Shown piece after piece: positions 1-5,597 of a DNA stretch of 8,787 bases. How positions within the stretch are numbered: position 1 is the first letter of the stretch; every line of letters starts with the position of its first letter. The stretch is from assembly GCA_030589225.1 (NCBI GenBank), contig JAUUWD010000049.1, positions 1-8,787 on the forward strand, written 5' to 3'. This DNA is from Desulfobacteraceae bacterium. GTDB taxonomy: Bacteria; Desulfobacterota; DSM-4660; Desulfatiglandales; Desulfatiglandaceae. The position numbers and the translations under genes were made by a program. The notes beneath the pieces were generated by a model, which was not told the origin of the DNA, ran no database searches, and worked only from the letters and a program-made list of their open reading frames with translations.

Positions 1-258
1 CGCTGGTACTTACCAGATACTCTTTTGGTATTAAGTTTCGCTGAGTTTTCAGATAAAATAGACAGGAAAATTACTCCCGCGGGGGTTCATGCAAAGCTTA
101 GCCACAAAATTGCGATAAATTCATTTGACTGGTGTATGACGCGACTGAGTGCCGTAAGAGCCTTTAGTCCAAATCCGCTGGCAGCGGTGCCTATTCCACT
201 GATTCCGGCCAGCGGGAAGGATGCCTTGCATTTTGGATTGAACTTCCAATCGAACTAA
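1..258 (+). other. Open frame reaching the left window edge; possible 3' end of an unidentified gene
   Basis: Reading frame 1 is open from the first base to a TAA at 256-258, about 85 residues. I recognise no domain, and the predicted residues (proline, alanine and serine rich towards the end) do not look like a typical conserved fold. No convincing ribosome site precedes an internal start. It could be the tail of a gene that begins outside the window, or simply a chance open frame upstream of the receiver gene at 272. An 8-bp inverted repeat (CCGCTGGC at 175-182, GCCAGCGG at 208-215) lies inside it. I put little weight on this as a real gene. Confidence 0.15.
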
Positions 259-271
259 GAATGAAGACACG

Positions 272-643
272 ATGATATCTAAATCTGTATACGTGGTTGA
301 TGATGCACAGGCCGCACGGGATATAATATCTATGGCACTCAAAAAAACCTGTCATGTTAAATCCTTTCCATCGGCGGAAGCTGCGATTGATGCCATGAGT
401 AGCGCTCCCCCTGATCTGGTGCTCCTTGATATCGGGCTTCCCGGTATAAGCGGGATTGAGGCGTTGGTACAAATCAAGAGGTTCTATCCTGATATGATCG
501 TCATCATGATGAGTGCTTATGATGATGAGAAAATTGTTGTTTATGCAATGAGTCTGGGCGCTTACGATTATCTGGTAAAACCCCTTCAGATGGTCGTTTT
601 GATTGAGATTGTTCAAAAAGCCCTCTGGACGACTACCGAATGA
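272..643 (+). CDS. Single-domain response regulator (CheY-like receiver)
   Basis: This 123-residue protein is one receiver (REC) domain with no output domain. The acidic pair is D10-D11 (after VYVV), the phospho-acceptor is D53 in LVLLDIG, the switch serine is S81 in MMSAYDD, and the conserved lysine is K103 in the VKP motif. Such proteins take a phosphoryl group from a histidine kinase and act by protein contacts, or pass the phosphate on in a relay. The ATG at 272 puts the acidic pair at the usual distance from the N terminus; the upstream ribosome site is weak (GAAGA). The next receiver gene starts 114 bp downstream on the same strand, and the gap holds a likely kinase remnant, so this was probably part of a two-component locus. 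The partner kinase and target are not visible here. Confidence 0.9.
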   Translation: MISKSVYVVDDAQAARDIISMALKKTCHVKSFPSAEAAIDAMSSAPPDLVLLDIGLPGISGIEALVQIKRFYPDMIVIMMSAYDDEKIVVYAMSLGAYDYLVKPLQMVVLIEIVQKALWTTTE

Positions 644-647
644 GTAA

Positions 648-745
648 GGAGGTTTAGGGACACCAGAGACATACCTCCCAGGGAGCTCTATCCTTGGCGC
701 AATGGGCAAGGGAACTTTTTCCGCTTTTATCTGACTGTATCTTAA
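648..745 (+). pseudogene. Possible decayed C-terminal tail of a histidine kinase ATPase domain
   Basis: The 114-bp gap between the two receiver genes encodes, in the frame ending at TAA 743-745, residues GQGNFFRFYLTVS. This closely matches the usual end of HATPase_c kinases (GxGTTFRFYLPVS). The neighbouring frame reads GKGTF at 705-719 and has GG at 648-653, as if a one-base slip in the T run at 716-720 split the motif. The tail stops 12 bp before the next receiver's ATG, exactly where a kinase gene of a two-component operon would end. Nothing upstream within the gap is recognisably kinase. A near-perfect Shine-Dalgarno (AAGGAGG, 646-652) right after the first receiver's stop has no start codon, which also suggests a lost gene. 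This is an inference from a very short match. Confidence 0.3.
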
Positions 746-757
746 GATGGGGAACAA

Positions 758-1162
758 ATGAAGAGCGATCTAACCGCAGAGTTACATAGGGCCAAAGAAA
801 CAGTGTTTCTTATAGATGATGACGAAATGGTTGCCGATGTGAGTGAACTGATACTCAAGAATTCCGGTTACGATGTCGTCAGTGCTAAGAGTGGAAAAGA
901 GGCCATAGAAGTCTATAAAGAAAACCATAGCAGGATTGATATGGTCATTCTGGATATGATCCTGCCTGACATGGGTGGTGGGGATACTTATGACAGACTG
1001 AAAGAAATCAACCCAGGGGTAAAGGTCCTGCTGGCGAGCGGATATGACATAGATTACCAGGGCAGAGACATAATGGAACGTGGCTGTGATGGTTTTATCC
1101 AGAAACCATTCAATATGAACGAGCTGTTAGAAAAAGTAAGGGGGATTCTTACCTCAAAATAG
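758..1162 (+). CDS. Single-domain response regulator resembling the receiver of hybrid kinases
   Basis: This 134-residue receiver domain has the acidic triplet D20-D22 (VFLIDDDE), the phospho-acceptor D66 in MVILDMILPDMGG, S94 in LLASGYD, and K116 in IQKPF. The ETVFLIDDDE opening and the LASGY and GFIQKPF motifs are the style seen in C-terminal receivers of PAS-kinase-receiver hybrids, so this may be a receiver separated from, or descended from, a hybrid kinase. The ATG at 758 follows a GGGGA ribosome site with normal spacing. There is no DNA-binding or enzymatic output domain. It lies 114 bp after another receiver gene and just after a possible kinase tail, so the two receivers may have served one phosphorelay. 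A hairpin terminator follows at 1182-1208. Confidence 0.9.
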   Translation: MKSDLTAELHRAKETVFLIDDDEMVADVSELILKNSGYDVVSAKSGKEAIEVYKENHSRIDMVILDMILPDMGGGDTYDRLKEINPGVKVLLASGYDIDYQGRDIMERGCDGFIQKPFNMNELLEKVRGILTSK

Positions 1163-1181
1163 GATGTGTTTTCTCTATTCT

Positions 1182-1208
1182 AAACAGGCCATTCGAAATG
1201 GCTGTTTT
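1182..1208 (+). terminator. Hairpin terminator after the second receiver gene
   Basis: AAACAG-(G)-CCATT pairs with AATGG-CTGTTT around a CGA loop, with one bulged G, and ends in TTTT. It starts 20 bp after the stop codon of the receiver gene. The U tract is short, so termination may be partial. A second small palindrome (GGCCA...TGGCC) follows immediately. Confidence 0.55.
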
Positions 1209-1280
1209 CGGCCAGGGTGGCCAGAATCAGTATTTGGTTGGCATCAAATAAAGCACTATCGGGGATAGGAGAATAGAACT

Positions 1281-1517
1281 GTGAGTCGAAATGATTTTGA
1301 ACAAGGCATTCTTAAGGCTGTTGCAGACGAGGGAATGAACCTGTTCTTATTGGATGGAACAAAATGGAACATCAAGCCCGAAGACATATCAACGGTGCTC
1401 ACTTGGGTTCCGGGAGCAACGTTAAGGATAGCAATTTTGATTGAGGAATCGCTTTATCCTTATATGTTATATCATACTGGAACGGGTAGTTACGTGAGAG
1501 CGAGGAAAGAGCAATAG
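1281..1517 (+). CDS. Small hypothetical protein, 78 residues
   Basis: The frame begins at GTG 1281 and ends at TAG 1515-1517. An AGGAG ribosome site (about 1266-1270) lies about ten bases before the GTG, which supports this start. I do not recognise the family. The sequence is soluble-looking, mixed alpha and beta, with an N-terminal amphipathic stretch (FEQGILKAVADEG) followed by strand-like segments, and has no signal peptide, membrane segment or cysteine. It follows the two receivers but is separated from them by a terminator, so it is probably a separate unit. Codon use is unremarkable and the ribosome site is good, which favours a real gene. Confidence 0.55.
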   Translation: MSRNDFEQGILKAVADEGMNLFLLDGTKWNIKPEDISTVLTWVPGATLRIAILIEESLYPYMLYHTGTGSYVRARKEQ

Positions 1518-1652
1518 GTTTGCTTGAGGGATCATTTTGTCAATCAACTCATGTCGGATCACCAAACCCGGCCCTCATTATTGCTTGTCTTGATTAGAGA
1601 GTGAAAGACTTATGAGGTGATAATAAATAATATGAATAACCCAGGTATGCCC

Positions 1653-1692
1653 AAAAAAAGAGAATCGGGGGGTGATGATGAATACACCCCCC
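1653..1692 (-). terminator. Rho-independent terminator of the ZraP-like gene
   Basis: On the minus strand a perfect 8-bp GC-rich stem (GGGGGGTG at 1667-1674 pairing with CACCCCCC at 1685-1692, 10-base loop) is followed by TTCTCTTTTTTT. It begins 10 bp after the stop codon of the minus-strand gene and is the clearest terminator for it. Confidence 0.85.
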
Positions 1693-1702
1693 TGGCTAAA
1701 GG

Positions 1703-2185
1703 TTAATTCCAACAGGCACCTGGGCCATAACCGCGCATATGACGACCGTAGCCCATGCCACGACCATACCCCATGCCAAATCGGCCCTCAGGAACTGTCT
1801 TGCCTGCCTCAATTTCATAGGTAAGCCTTTTTTCATCCAGCTGTGCCCTGAGATCATTTATATCTTTCTGAATTTCTTTTGCCTTTTTGACATCAGGATC
1901 TGAGCTATTGAGCAGATTGCTGAGTTCAGTTGACTTTTTCCAGAGCTTGTTTCTTAGATCTGCAGTTTCATTATAGTATTCCTGATCGAGCTTATCTATT
2001 TTGTTCCACTGACCCCTGGATAGCTCACTGTCTCCTCTCCCATATTGCTGGGAGTAACCCCGGCTCCTATCTTCATAGCCCATCATGTGGTGACCTCTTC
2101 CCCAACTTGGCCACCAGGCAAGTGCCGGAATGGCTAAAGCTAATACCAACAATGAAATCCCTGAAATGGTTATAATTTTTTTCAT
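1703..2185 (-). CDS. ZraP/CpxP-like periplasmic metal-responsive protein
   Basis: This 160-residue exported protein has a typical signal peptide (residues 1-23, hydrophobic core then ALA before W24). The mature part begins with a Trp/Gly/His/Met-rich segment (GRGHHMMGY, 29-37), then a charged helical region from about 55 to 125 that opens with LSRGQ, a variant of the LTxxQ motif of Spy/CpxP/ZraP proteins. The tail (about 132-160) is rich in Gly, Tyr, Arg and Met and ends with Cys158, a plausible metal-binding extension. Relatives are periplasmic chaperone-like metal sensors that damp envelope-stress two-component systems. The start is fixed by AAGGAGG seven bases before the ATG. The gene is monocistronic, has a strong terminator and a sigma-54 promoter, as E. 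coli zraP does. No ZraSR-type kinase/activator pair is in the window. Family assignment is good; metal identity is unknown. Confidence 0.85.
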   Translation of the reverse strand: MKKIITISGISLLVLALAIPALAWWPSWGRGHHMMGYEDRSRGYSQQYGRGDSELSRGQWNKIDKLDQEYYNETADLRNKLWKKSTELSNLLNSSDPDVKKAKEIQKDINDLRAQLDEKRLTYEIEAGKTVPEGRFGMGYGRGMGYGRHMRGYGPGACWN

Positions 2186-2229
2186 GATACTGCCTCCTTA
2201 ATGGATTTTGTCTTTCTGGTATTTATATT

Positions 2230-2246
2230 AAGCAAGAGGTATGCCA
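2230..2246 (-). promoter_or_regulatory. Sigma-54 (RpoN) promoter of the ZraP-like gene
   Basis: On the minus strand the sequence reads TGGCATACCTCTTGCTT. It matches the -24/-12 consensus TGGCACGN4TTGCW at all the key positions, with GG and GC separated by exactly 10 bases. The predicted start of transcription is near 2220, giving a leader of about 35 bases before the ATG at 2185. Sigma-54 control of zraP is established in enteric bacteria, so position and target agree. A small palindrome (CCACAATGTGG, 2244-2254) overlaps the -24 side. Confidence 0.8.
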
Positions 2247-2343
2247 CAATGTGGTACTACAATTTAACTTGTTGATATTGTTTGAGTTGTTTGGTTTATT
2301 GTTTTTGGAATTCATGATTTTTAATGAAAAGGAAGCAGTGAAC

Positions 2344-2396
2344 TGGGTAATAAGTATCCATATTGCTGTAGTCGACATGGGTAATAAGTATCCATA
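2344..2396. repeat. Two 19-bp direct repeats, probable activator binding sites
   Basis: TGGGTAATAAGTATCCATA occurs exactly twice, at 2344-2362 and 2378-2396, with a 34-bp period. Each copy is an imperfect dyad (GGxTAxT-A-AxTAxCC). They lie about 100-165 bp upstream of the sigma-54 promoter at 2230-2246, the usual distance for enhancer sites of NtrC-family activators. They could instead serve the plus-strand methyltransferase gene downstream; the sigma-54 geometry makes the first reading more likely. Confidence 0.6.
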
Positions 2397-2429
2397 CATA
2401 GATATTTATTTAACAAAGGAGAGCGATTT

Positions 2430-2504
2430 ATGTTATTATCTTTCGTCATGTATGGCCTTAAACGTTCGGATATTTTAAGGAATCAATATCATGAAGCAGA
2501 TTAA
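2430..2504 (+). CDS. Possible 24-residue leader peptide overlapping the methyltransferase start
   Basis: ATG 2430 is preceded by a strong ribosome site (AAAGGAGAG, 2415-2423) at good spacing. The frame runs 24 codons to TAA 2502-2504, so it ends inside the first codons of the methyltransferase gene (ATG 2491). The peptide begins MLLSFVMYGLKRSD and matches nothing I know. The ribosome site is better than that of the methyltransferase itself, which suggests translational coupling or a leader peptide. It may also be chance. Confidence 0.3.
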   Translation: MLLSFVMYGLKRSDILRNQYHEAD

Positions 2505-3108
2505 CCCTTCAGACCTTACAAGAAAAAGATACGACCGGCTTGCGTTTATCTATGATCTCTTTGAGTATCCTATGGAATGGCTCAGGTTCGCTTCGTGGAG
2601 GGCGGTCCTCATGAATAAGGTCAAGGGTAGACAGGTCTTAGAAGTGGGAGTCGGCACCGGAAAGAATCTCCCCCATTACCCAAGAGATATAAAAGTCATC
2701 GCTATAGCTCTAAGTCCGCGTATGCTTGAAAAAGCAAAAAAAAGGGCCTTGGGTCTTTATTTTAATGTGGAGCTGTTGGAGATGGACGCACAGTATCTGG
2801 CATTCCCTGATGATCACTTTGATACAGTATTTGCAACATTTGTCTTCTGCTCAGTCCCTGACCCTGTTTTAGGACTTAGGGAACTCAGAAGAGTCTGCAA
2901 ACCGGGCGGAAGACTGCTCCTACTCGAACATATGCGGCCTGGCAATCCACTACTTGGGTTCATCTTTGATATACTTAATCCTATGGTGGTGCGAATGATG
3001 GGTGCTAACATTAATAGGAGAACCTTGGAGAATGTTCTTAAAGCCGGATGGCGCATCAAAGAAGAAGCGCTACTCTCCTCGGATATCGTGAAGTTAATTC
3101 ATGCTTAA
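2491..3108 (+). CDS. Class I SAM-dependent methyltransferase (UbiE/Methyltransf_11 type)
   Basis: This 205-residue protein has the order of motifs of small class I methyltransferases: an N-terminal helical cap (RKRYDRLAFIYDLFEYPMEW, about 12-31), the glycine-rich SAM loop VLEVGVGTGKN (49-59), motif II IALSPRML (72-79), MDAQYLAFPDDHFD (98-111), the FVFCSVPDP segment (117-125) and KPGGRLLLLEHMRP (137-150). The C terminus (LLSSDIVKLI) is a normal family end, so it is full length. The residue after strand 2 that usually contacts the SAM ribose (Asp or Glu) is Ala73 here, coded GCT, one base from GAT. The substrate cannot be told from sequence; relatives include phospholipid and quinone methylases. 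The start has AAGGA at 2477-2481. A possible leader ORF overlaps it, and a terminator follows at 3311. Confidence 0.85.
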   Translation: MKQINPSDLTRKRYDRLAFIYDLFEYPMEWLRFASWRAVLMNKVKGRQVLEVGVGTGKNLPHYPRDIKVIAIALSPRMLEKAKKRALGLYFNVELLEMDAQYLAFPDDHFDTVFATFVFCSVPDPVLGLRELRRVCKPGGRLLLLEHMRPGNPLLGFIFDILNPMVVRMMGANINRRTLENVLKAGWRIKEEALLSSDIVKLIHA

Positions 3109-3180
3109 TATTAGCCATTAATATCGTCCTGTTTATTCTTTCATAAATACAATAAAGAATATTTGTCAGAGCCATGTAGC

Positions 3181-3208
3181 CCTATCAAAGGGGTCCTTCT
3201 TTGACAGG
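3181..3208. repeat. Inverted repeat downstream of the methyltransferase gene
   Basis: CCTATCAAAG (3181-3190) and CTTTGACAGG (3199-3208) form a 10-bp stem with one mismatch and an 8-base loop. No T tract follows, so it is more likely an operator or RNA-stabilising hairpin than a terminator. Confidence 0.35.
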
Positions 3209-3310
3209 TCCAGACTTGACGTTTAGGGCAAGGTTCAACCGGTACTACTGGAGGATGTACCCCAACTCAAACTCGTGGTAATTAGATTACAACACAATTC
3301 GTGTACCTAG

Positions 3311-3339
3311 AAAGGCAGAGCTATTCGGCTCTGCCTTTT
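3311..3339 (+). terminator. Strong hairpin terminator, usable in both directions
   Basis: AAAGGCAGAGC (3311-3321) and GCTCTGCCTTT (3328-3338) form a perfect 11-bp stem with a six-base loop, with A tract before and T tract after. It ends the methyltransferase unit, about 200 bp after its stop codon. The stretch from 3109 to 3310 holds nothing else I can name apart from the inverted repeat at 3181. Confidence 0.75.
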
Positions 3340-3411
3340 CCATTTTTAACGCAATACATTGTTTAGGTGGATTTCGCCCTTTGGCTTTCCTTTACTTCTA
3401 TGATCCTTCAA

Positions 3412-3473
3412 TCCATCACTTTTAAAGGTTTCTTCCGCTAATCAAAAGCAAATTCGATGGCCAGATTTTATAG
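3412..3473 (+). repeat. Upstream copy of a 62-bp direct repeat flanking the 322-residue gene
   Basis: These 62 bases align without gaps to 4629-4690 with 8 mismatches (87% identity), in the same orientation at an offset of 1217 bp. Weaker similarity extends left to about 3383. The copy ends 11 bp before the -35 box of the promoter of the next gene, so it may include an upstream activator site or mark the boundary of a duplicated unit. Confidence 0.8.
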
Positions 3474-3484
3474 TGACAATGTCC

Positions 3485-3513
3485 TTGACGCAAAAGGGGA
3501 ATTACCCTATAAT
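3485..3513 (+). promoter_or_regulatory. Near-consensus sigma-70 promoter for the 322-residue protein gene
   Basis: TTGACG (3485-3490) and TATAAT (3508-3513) are separated by the ideal 17 bp. The predicted leader is about 55 bases, A/T rich, ending in GGAAGGA before ATG 3575. This is the best vegetative promoter in the window and predicts strong expression. Confidence 0.8.
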
Positions 3514-3574
3514 CCTTCCTCGAATAAGCAATTTCTTAACAATTTAATCAATTTTAATTTTGGAAGGATAAATT

Positions 3575-4543
3575 ATGCCAGAAAATCGCAATGAGGGTAA
3601 AGAACCTTTATGGATGCTCATCGAAAAGCAGATTCAAAAATACACTGACGAGGATTTTACCGAAGCAAACAGCCTGGCAACCTCAAGGAAAATTGCCGAA
3701 GAGCTGGATAAAACCGGCTATAATGTGTCGAAACACGGTGGTAACTGGATGCAGTTAACAGCGGCGGTAAAAGCACGCAACCGGGTTGGCAGGCCGTTTA
3801 TGCAGGATTTTAACCAGGCGGTTTCCGCGCTGGGCCTGGATGACATCAAAGACACCTACGCCACCGCCATGAAAATAATTGCTGACCTGGGTAGAGATTG
3901 GCCCTCCTTTTTAGCTTCAGAACACAGAGCCGATGTGGATGAAATTGTTGGAAATAAAAAAATCGAGTTGATGATAGCAAGGGCCAAAGAGCTCTCCGGT
4001 GAACCGAGAATACGCTATCTCATCTCCGAATCGTTTGAGCCTCAAGCCATAATGGAGGCTTTAGGTGTATCAGAAGAAGAATACAAAAGCGTAAAATCCA
4101 AAGTGGACGCAGAACTCGCCGAAAAAGCAAGAGTTCAGGAGTTATTTGCCGCTGTGAAAGACGCTTCGCAAGAAGATAAGATTAAACATCTCCTCAACAA
4201 CAACGCAGCAGACGAACTCATCACAGAAATTGGCGGCATCGAGCAATCCGCAATTGATGCAGTGAAAAAGGCCATGGAAGAAGAGCTGGCGGAAAAGAAG
4301 AGAAAAGAAGAAGAACTGGCCGCCAAAAAAGCGGCTGAAGCGGCAGGTCCTACTCTGGAAGATATCGATTCGGACGATATGCTCGAATACATCGAAGGAA
4401 TCCGGGAAATCCTGGAATTTTCTGATGTGGAAAAGGATATCCGAACAATGTGCGAACAGAGTTCTCTTCCCAAGGCCCTGGTAGACATCGCGATTTCTGA
4501 TCCGGACAAACTGGATGAACTGGAGAAGGAAGCCGGGGGATAA
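3575..4543 (+). CDS. Unrecognised 322-residue helical-repeat protein
   Basis: I do not recognise this family. The start is well supported: a GGAAGGA ribosome site six bases before the ATG and a consensus promoter upstream. Residues 10-75 (around SRKIAEELDKTGYNVSKHGG) could be a helix-turn-helix-like domain, which is a weak inference. Residues 130-184 and 187-241 are two tandem 55-residue repeats, both ending in ELAEK and sharing I-[RK]-x-L at the same position. Residues 273-322 are a third, more diverged copy (EKDIRTMCEQSSLPKAL against EPRIRYLISESFEPQAI). Between repeats 2 and 3 is a charged Lys/Glu/Ala coiled-coil-like stretch (233-257). There is no signal peptide or membrane segment, so it should be cytoplasmic and largely alpha-helical and acidic. 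The gene forms a closed unit with its own promoter and terminator between two direct repeats, which suggests acquisition or duplication as a cassette. Function is unknown; a scaffold or nucleic-acid-binding role is possible. Confidence 0.85.
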   Translation: MPENRNEGKEPLWMLIEKQIQKYTDEDFTEANSLATSRKIAEELDKTGYNVSKHGGNWMQLTAAVKARNRVGRPFMQDFNQAVSALGLDDIKDTYATAMKIIADLGRDWPSFLASEHRADVDEIVGNKKIELMIARAKELSGEPRIRYLISESFEPQAIMEALGVSEEEYKSVKSKVDAELAEKARVQELFAAVKDASQEDKIKHLLNNNAADELITEIGGIEQSAIDAVKKAMEEELAEKKRKEEELAAKKAAEAAGPTLEDIDSDDMLEYIEGIREILEFSDVEKDIRTMCEQSSLPKALVDIAISDPDKLDELEKEAGG

Positions 4544-4573
4544 TCTGCAGCCTTTCCACATTTGTGTTCTTAC

Positions 4574-4610
4574 AAGCCGGGATTTTCAGTGATTCCGGCT
4601 TTTATTTTTT
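4574..4610 (+). terminator. Rho-independent terminator of the 322-residue protein gene
   Basis: AAGCCGGGATT (4574-4584) pairs with GATTCCGGCTT (4591-4601), 11 bp including two wobbles, followed by TTTATTTTTTT. It lies 30 bp after the stop codon. Its T tract runs directly into the second copy of the flanking repeat. Confidence 0.85.
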
Positions 4611-4628
4611 TCCTCCATAATTCTCCAA

Positions 4629-4690
4629 TCTATTAATTTTAAAGGTTTCTTCCTCTAATAAAAAGCAAATCCGATGGACAAATTTTATAG
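4629..4690 (+). repeat. Downstream copy of the 62-bp direct repeat
   Basis: This matches 3412-3473 at 54 of 62 positions without gaps, and weaker similarity extends left into the terminator tail at about 4600. The consensus promoter that follows the upstream copy is absent here; what follows is AT-rich sequence with no gene for about 480 bp. Recombination between the copies would release a 1217-bp circle holding the promoter, gene and terminator. Confidence 0.8.
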
Positions 4691-4907
4691 GTTACGATAA
4701 GTAGCTTGGGATTTAAGGTTTATTTGGGTTATGTTTCGGGTTTAGTTATGTTGTGAGTTTACACATTATATTTTCTTTGGATTTAATTCTTATTCTTTCA
4801 AAAGGATCTCTCCTAAAGCCTTTCCCCATTTTTTTCATCTTACCCAAAAATAATTTAGAAATTCATTTACAATTGATCTGATTTTTATTCAACCGTCACA
4901 AGGGAGC

Positions 4908-4960
4908 TCGGATCAGTTTATGTTTTCTCCCTGAGGGAAACTATGAAACGGAAGATCCGA
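4908..4960 (+). other. Structured element in the non-coding gap; possible RNA or operator
   Basis: TCGGATC (4908-4914) and GATCCGA (4954-4960) are a perfect 7-bp inverted pair enclosing smaller pairings (AGTTT with AAACT, CTCCC with GGG). The whole gap 4691-5166 has no credible protein gene, so this could be a small RNA or leader structure. I recognise no known riboswitch motif. Confidence 0.3.
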
Positions 4961-5031
4961 TGCGCAAATCGAAGACAAGAGTTGTTTTTCATCTAATCAA
5001 GGATAATCATATGAGTTATCATTTTTCAGGG

Positions 5032-5072
5032 CAATAAAAAGAGAAAGCCCGAAGGGGCAACTTCGGGCTTTC
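5032..5072 (-). terminator. Perfect 12-bp hairpin with a T tract on the minus strand
   Basis: GAAAGCCCGAAG (5043-5054) and CTTCGGGCTTTC (5061-5072) pair perfectly around GGGCAA. On the plus strand AAGGAGG follows rather than a T run, but on the minus strand CTCTTTTTATT follows, as in a terminator. No minus-strand gene is visible to its right, so it may be a boundary element stopping transcription out of the mobile module, or a plus-strand attenuator ahead of the gene at 5167. Confidence 0.5.
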
Positions 5073-5166
5073 AAGGAGGCTTCGCAAAAAACCGGAAGCC
5101 CAACACAAAAAGCAACTCATTTTACTATGGCTTCTGGCTGATTTCAAGCTCGGAGGCCACTTTTTT

Positions 5167-5580
5167 TTGTTATTAATCAAGATTGAGTGTCGTTGGTGCC
5201 ACCTCCTTTTCTGTATTTGTCGTCGATGCTTTAGGGGGCAGGCCTATTGTAGTGATGAATGCCGTATAGCCGGCAAGCGCCGTGCCCACCGAGAGTCACA
5301 GAGACGATACCGTCAGAGCCCCAAAGGTAAAAGAGCCCACCGTGAAGCGGAAAACCGCCGCCGTTATGGTTTAAGTCAAAAAAATCAAAAAAAGATGGAT
5401 GATGGGACTTCAACAGGCTTATCCAGGGGGTGTAAAGTGCTCTCAGCAAGTGTTCAATCGATTCTATTGGGGTTAGGCAGAACCGGACGTTGCCACTGCT
5501 GTGGCAGTTGGGGAGTGATTGTGAAGCAATTTCCCCGTCGAGGCTATGGCGGTGGAAAATACAAAGTGCAAATGTTGTAG
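5167..5580 (+). CDS. Zinc-finger-like basic protein, first gene of the recombinase module
   Basis: This 137-residue protein starts at TTG 5167, supported by GGAGG at 5152-5156 ten bases upstream; no ATG or GTG fits better. Cysteine pairs are C8-x2-C11, C18-x2-C21 and C28-x3-C32 in the first 32 residues, with a further C109-x2-C112 near the C terminus before FPRRGYGGG. The middle (33-76) is strongly basic (KRRAHRESQRRYRQ, KGKRAHREAENRRRYG), as expected for nucleic-acid binding. I infer a zinc-ribbon DNA-binding accessory protein. It ends 17 bp before the winged-helix gene, which has a strong ribosome site, and clearly belongs to the same operon as the two recombinases. I cannot name the family. 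A role in recognising element ends or in regulation is inference. Confidence 0.7.
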   Translation: MLLIKIECRWCHLLFCICRRCFRGQAYCSDECRIAGKRRAHRESQRRYRQSPKGKRAHREAENRRRYGLSQKNQKKMDDGTSTGLSRGCKVLSASVQSILLGLGRTGRCHCCGSWGVIVKQFPRRGYGGGKYKVQML

Positions 5581-5597
5581 AAAAAAGGAGGGTAGTC

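Noticed and set aside
191..757. Long minus-strand open frame opposite the first receiver gene
   Set aside because: It is a shadow of the receiver gene; no ribosome site and no recognisable domain.
1228..1245. TTGGCATCAAATAAAGC as a sigma-54 promoter for the 78-residue gene
   Set aside because: GG and GC are 11 rather than 10 bases apart and the -12 element lacks TTGC.
1930..2175. Plus-strand open frame inside the ZraP-like gene
   Set aside because: It lies opposite a well supported minus-strand gene with signal peptide, strong ribosome site, promoter and terminator.
2251..2478. 75-codon plus-strand frame covering the sigma-54 upstream region
   Set aside because: No ribosome site at its start, and it runs through the direct repeats; the AT-rich hydrophobic start is expected of non-coding sequence.
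4135..4561. Several minus-strand frames rich in Ser and Phe
   Set aside because: They are the reverse complement of the Lys/Glu/Ala-rich coiled region of the 322-residue protein.
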